A stretch of DNA of 64,000 nt from Proteles cristata cristata (taxonomy: Eukaryota; Chordata; Mammalia; Carnivora; Hyaenidae), in contig JAESUZ010002394.1 of the NCBI GenBank assembly GCA_017311185.1, positions 186,001 to 250,000 on the forward strand, in the 5' to 3' direction. The translations under genes were made by a program, and so were the position numbers. This document shows positions 60,326-64,000 of the stretch, in pieces (within the stretch, counting starts at the first letter, position 1; every line of letters starts with the position of its first letter). The notes under the pieces were generated by a model. That model saw only the letters and a program-made list of their open reading frames with translations. It was not told the origin of the DNA and searched no databases.

Positions 60326-60570
60326 TTTTTATTATTTAAATGTGTTTTTTTTAATTTTTTTTTAATGTTAGTTTACTTTTGAGAGAGAAAGAGACAGAGC
60401 TTGAATGGGGGAGAGGCAAAGAGAGGGGAAGACACAGAATCTGAAGTAGGCTCCAGGCTCTGAGCTGTCAGCATAGAGACCAATGGAGGGCTCGACTTCA
60501 TGAGCTGCGTGCTTGTGACCTGAGCCAAAGTTACATGTTTAAACAACTGAGCCACCCAGGCGCCACTATG
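60326..60570 (-). mobile_element. SINE type 2
   Basis: Reverse SINE with a long T-rich tail (60326-60375) and head CCACCCAGGCGCCA. TSD TCCCATTCTT at 60316-60325 and 60574-60583. Confidence 0.9.
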
Positions 60571-60884
60571 ACCTCCCATTCTTAACTGGGAGGTTGGCAA
60601 TAGTCTTGGTGAAGTGGCATTACCTTAGTTATCTGACAAATACAGCATTTTGCTACTCTCAAAGATCTAACAACCCATGAAAATTAAAGTGACCAAGCAA
60701 CTGGATGTGTAAGAATCATCAAGAAAAAAGAAAATTTATAAACATTCTACTGTCTGTGACACTGAACTTAAATAATATATTTTTAAATACCATCAAGTTG
60801 AAAGATAAAGCTTTGACACTAAGTAGTTAAATATCCATTAAGACACTACCTCATTCCTGAAAGATCTCAGAAGACTGAAATATG

Positions 60885-61060
60885 CATTTAATTCACTGAA
60901 TAGCATTTAAGTGCTTATTGTGTGTTGAGCATTGTATTAAGCACAAAAGTTATACTTGTGAGCAAGATAGATGGAGCTTCCAATCCATCTGAGGAGACAA
61001 AATGAAATGAAACACAGCAGTAAAGTGTAAAAAAGTGCCACTGAAAATGCCACTATTCAC
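60885..61060 (+). repeat. L2 LINE 3' fragment
   Basis: GTGCTTATTGTGTGTTGAGC, ATTGTATTAAGCACAAAAGT and GATGGAGCTTCCAATCCATC in L2 order. Confidence 0.65.
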
Positions 61061-61266
61061 GAGCCAGGAAAATCCAATTTTAGTCCCAGATTTTCCTTAA
61101 GCCACCAATTCTGTTCTCCATTTGTTGAAAAAATAAATTAAAATACCTCATTAATCCATCCCTTTTATCTTTGCCCCCATGATATGTCTTAGGATATGCC
61201 CTATCATTCTCACTTGTTTGCTCCTTTCAATCCATCCTATATGCCATGTTAGAGAGATATTTCTAA

Positions 61267-61496
61267 CTTTATTTTTTTTTAATATTTTTTTTTTATTTAT
61301 TTCTAGGAGAGAGAGAGAGAGACAGCGTGAGCAGGGGAGGGTCAGAGAGAGAGGGAGATACAGACTCTGAAATAGGCTCCAGGCTCTGAGCTGGCAGTCA
61401 GCACAGAGCCCGACGCGGGGCTCAAAACCACGAAACACGAGATCATGACCTAAGTGAAAGTCGGACGCTTAACCGACTAAGCCACCCAGGCGCCCC
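61267..61496 (-). mobile_element. SINE type 1
   Basis: Reverse SINE ending AAGCCACCCAGGCGCCCC, tail read TTATTTATTTCTAGGAGAGA on the plus strand. Perfect 17 bp TSD TAGAGAGATATTTCTAA at 61250-61266 and 61497-61513. Confidence 0.96.
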
Positions 61497-61526
61497 TAGA
61501 GAGATATTTCTAAAATGCAAATCTAA

Positions 61527-62147
61527 AAAATAAAATAATAAATAAAATAATAAAATAAAATAAAATACAAATCTGACTGCATCTCCTTTGCTACTAATAC
61601 TGCTTGTAAGTATGGACTATTTTCCCACATCATTTCTGAGTCCTGCATGTTCATTTCCTTAGTTCTGGCCCCATTCAACATCATGAGGCATTAATGCTCC
61701 ATGATCAGAAGACAGCCAGCTCTGGCTCCAATTCTGCCAATTCCAATTCCAATTCCAATTCTGGAATCTCCAATTCCAGCTGTGTGTGACTGAAAGCTGT
61801 GTTATGGTCTCTCTAGCCCCAGGGTCCTCATCTGAAACATTAAGTCATATGACTAAGTCATCTTCAAATCCCTGTCAGCTCTCTGGGCAGAACAATCAAA
61901 GTTTAGTGCAGAGAGTCAGATTTAGTTTAGAGTTCTGGCTTTTCCAATTACCTACCCGTGTGGTTTTGTGCAAGTTATTAAACCTCTCTGTACCATTAGT
62001 TTCATCACAAATAATACGGTGGTATATAACCATATGATACATAATATGGAAACATATAACAGAGGTCTGCAGGTATAGAATAAGGAGATAAAACATAACT
62101 TCCAAACTGAATTCTTTAGAAGGTGAAGTGAATTATATGGTAATAAT
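61527..62147. other. simple repeats and a probable MIR, no gene
   Basis: An AAAAT-rich run lies at 61527-61566 and a short (AATTCC)n at about 61736-61762. About 61930-62010 (TTGTGCAAGTTATTAAACCT, CTCTGTACCATTAGTTTCAT) looks like a MIR core. No coding signal. Confidence 0.5.
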
Positions 62148-62456
62148 CAGATAATATACAGAGCAGAAAATCAATTTTATAAATAACATTTGACTGAAAA
62201 GAGAAACCAGAGTATAAATAACATTTGACTGAAAAGAGAAATCAGAGTGTAAATAGAATTTAATTATATTATATGTAATATAATTATGTATATAATTATA
62301 CATAAGTAATTATATTTATACTGTTTTCTCTTTTCAGTCAAATGTTATTCATAATATATATTATATATATAATTATAAACAAGTATATTTACACTTTGAT
62401 TTCTCTTTTCAGCCAAATGTTATTCATACAATTGCTTATCTGCTGTGTATTATCTG
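62148..62456. repeat. fold-back inverted repeat with reduplicated arms
   Basis: The left arm 62148-62213 starts CAGATAATATACAGAGCAG. The right arm 62391-62456 ends CTGCTGTGTATTATCTG and is its imperfect reverse complement. Next to the left arm the inner 35 bp (AAATAACATTTGACTGAAAA and following) is repeated in tandem (62181-62215, 62216-62250). Next to the right arm an inverted copy occurs at 62318-62350. The loop (62251-62317) is AT-rich and itself palindromic. I cannot match it to a known element and see no clear TSD. Confidence 0.75.
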
Positions 62457-62513
62457 AGAAAATTTAGAAATATTCTTACTGTGCAGTTAAACATGAGTCA
62501 CCAATAGAAATAT

Positions 62514-62988
62514 ATATATATTTTTTTACAAATAGTTTATTGTCAAGTTGGTTTCCATATAACACCCGGGGCTCATCCCCACAAGTATCCTGCTCCATGC
62601 CCATCTCCCCCCTCCCCCCCACACCCATGAGTCCTCAGTTTGTTCTCAGCATTCAAGAATCTCTCATGGTTTGCCTCTCTCCCTTTCCCCCACCATTTCT
62701 CTCCTTCTTCTCCCTCAATGTCCTCCGTTAAGTTCCTCCCAATCCTCCTATACTGGTACAGCCCCTCTGGAAAACAGTGTGGAGGTTCCTCAGGAAACTA
62801 ACAGTAGAACTCCCCTATGGCCTAGCAATAGCACTGCTAGGAATTTACCCAAGGGATACAGAAATGCTGATGCATAGGAGCACATGTACCCCAATGTTCA
62901 CAGCAGCACTCTCAACAATAGCTAAAACATGGAAAGAGCCTAAGTGTCCATCGATGGACGAATGGATCAAGAAGATGTGGTTTATCTA
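62514..62988. mobile_element. L1 with 5' inversion (twin priming)
   Basis: Two oppositely oriented L1 pieces share one TSD, ACCAATAGAAATAT, at 62500-62513 and 62989-63002. The left piece (about 62514-62755) is the L1 3' end on the minus strand with T-rich tail. The right piece (about 62756-62988) is upstream ORF2 on the plus strand (LRKLTVELPYGLAIALLG to WIKKMWF). About 130 bp of L1 between the two pieces is missing, judged by the copy at 4606-5109. This is the usual signature of twin-primed L1 integration. Confidence 0.93.
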
Positions 62989-63204
62989 ACCAATAGAAAT
63001 ATTAAGTTAGTATCATAGTATAGGAAACCTGAAGTTCTGTGAAAAAGTATATACTTACATTGACCTCTTACAATCCTTTATCTAGATTCCCCAAACCTGC
63101 TAAAACCATTTTTAATGGTTAGATTATTTATGACTTTATACATTTTATTATAAACAATTATGTGTTCACTAACTTATCTAATTACCAAAGTTACTATATT
63201 AGGA

Positions 63205-63340
63205 ATGATTCATTCTTCAAGCATTTATTGTAAGTCCCATGCCAGATACTGAGCATATAAAATAAATGAGACAGTCCTTGCCCTCAAAGAGCTCACAGTC
63301 TACAACATTGGTGGGCAAGGCACATAAGTATGCAAAGTAT
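63205..63340 (+). repeat. L2 LINE 3' fragment
   Basis: AAGCATTTATTGTAAGTCCC, ATGCCAGATACTGAGCATAT and CCTCAAAGAGCTCACAGTCT in L2 order. Confidence 0.75.
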
Positions 63341-64000
63341 AATTCTTTCTTTCTAAGACTTGAAAGTGGTATTAAAAATTAACAGTATCATTTTCATATG
63401 TGTGAGAAACATGCACAAGGGAGTTTGAAGTAAATTAATATCAAGATACCTTACAAAGTAAAATTCTAATTTTGTGATTCAGACTACCTATCAAATGCCA
63501 AAAGAAAAACTCTCAAAATATGGAGCAGAATAAACTCATCTTAATTGAAAGTCACTAACAGACTTTCCTGAAAGCTGCTGCTGAAGAAACACATCTCATT
63601 AGCTCTTCTGGGAGAAAAGGAAGAGAAAGATAATGTACAACAGGCTTCTAAGTGGAAATGGCCTCATTTTGAGGATTCCATTTACTGACTGACAGTTGAG
63701 GAATTTAAAAGTACTTTGAAAGGGTCCCTCAGTGCCTTCCTCCTTGACCTATTTGCTAATCATGAACTTTAGGGACATCTTGAATGGCAAGCTTGTTGGT
63801 TTTCATTCCCCCAGGGTTAAAAGTCTAAGAGGAGACAGTTTTTTAGGTGAGCTCTATCAATCTACCCTATTAATACCAATTAATACCAATAAAATAAAAC
63901 TGTTAAGGACTCTGTTTCATGCTGGAAAGTTATTCCTTAAGGAATTAAGGAATTAATCATTATTCTGAGTAATAATATGTGATATATGTATATATATATA
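63341..64000. other. non-coding stretch to window end
   Basis: No gene recognised. The window ends in a TATA-rich low-complexity run (from about 63975). Confidence 0.5.

Noticed and set aside
62181..62425. CRISPR-like array
   Set aside because: Only four copies in mixed orientation, with AT-rich spacers of unequal length, in an animal genome.

Overview
This 64 kb window looks like carnivore, almost certainly cat-family, nuclear DNA. The main evidence is 32 copies of a tRNA-derived SINE of the CAN-SINE/SINEC type. Each has a head reading GGGGCGCCTGGGTGGCTCAG, pol III A- and B-box-like motifs, a pyrimidine-rich middle and an AATAAATAAA tail. L1 elements with carnivore-type 5' and 3' ends support the same reading. 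I found no intact host gene and no recognisable host exon. The DNA is AT-rich and has no CpG island, as expected of an intergenic desert or a large intron. All longer open reading frames come from L1 ORF2 or from a tubulin pseudogene.

Young L1 layer. Nine L1 insertions are visible. Eight share a 3' end containing GACAATAAACTATTT: 4606-5109 (+), 6609-6682 (+), 11684-12757 (-), 31823-36326 (-), 52367-52753 (-), 53997-54180 (-), 56261-56658 (+) and 62514-62988 (5'-inverted by twin priming). All are 5'-truncated and most have clear target-site duplications (TSDs). The 4.5 kb copy at 31823-36326 (-) keeps the 3' part of ORF1 and the whole length of ORF2: 1,284 codons in one frame with only three premature stops. 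An older L1 (17261-22361, +) has a different 3' end, a 5'UTR-like start and a decayed, internally deleted ORF2.

SINE layer. By diagnostic bases the SINEs fall into three types. Type 1 (7 copies) ends in CTAGAAATAAATAAA. Type 2 (10 copies) has GAGCCTGGAGCCTGCTTC. Type 3 (14 copies) has GAGCCTGCTTGGGATTCTC. One copy could not be classified. Type 1 copies have the cleanest TSDs and sit inside older repeats.

Old layer. Fossil elements include L1M-type L1 3' ends, L2 and MIR fragments, MLT1/MaLR-type LTRs (one complete with 5 bp TSDs), two hAT-Charlie-type MITEs and one Tigger-like DNA element. Several form nests: L1M containing L1 containing two SINEs (16614-22950); an ancient repeat containing a SINE containing an L1 (11441-13161); L1M containing an MLT1 LTR containing a SINE (26390-28440).

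Other items. A 5'-truncated processed pseudogene of an alpha-tubulin mRNA (TUBA1A/1B-like) lies at 56671-58012 (-), with a SINE in its 3'UTR and an L1 at its poly(A) end. At 62148-62456 there is an unexplained fold-back structure of about 310 bp whose two arms each carry an extra copy of a roughly 35 bp segment. I saw no new functional system. The best leads are the fold-back structure, the nearly intact ORF2 and the recurrent double A-tails at L1 3' ends.
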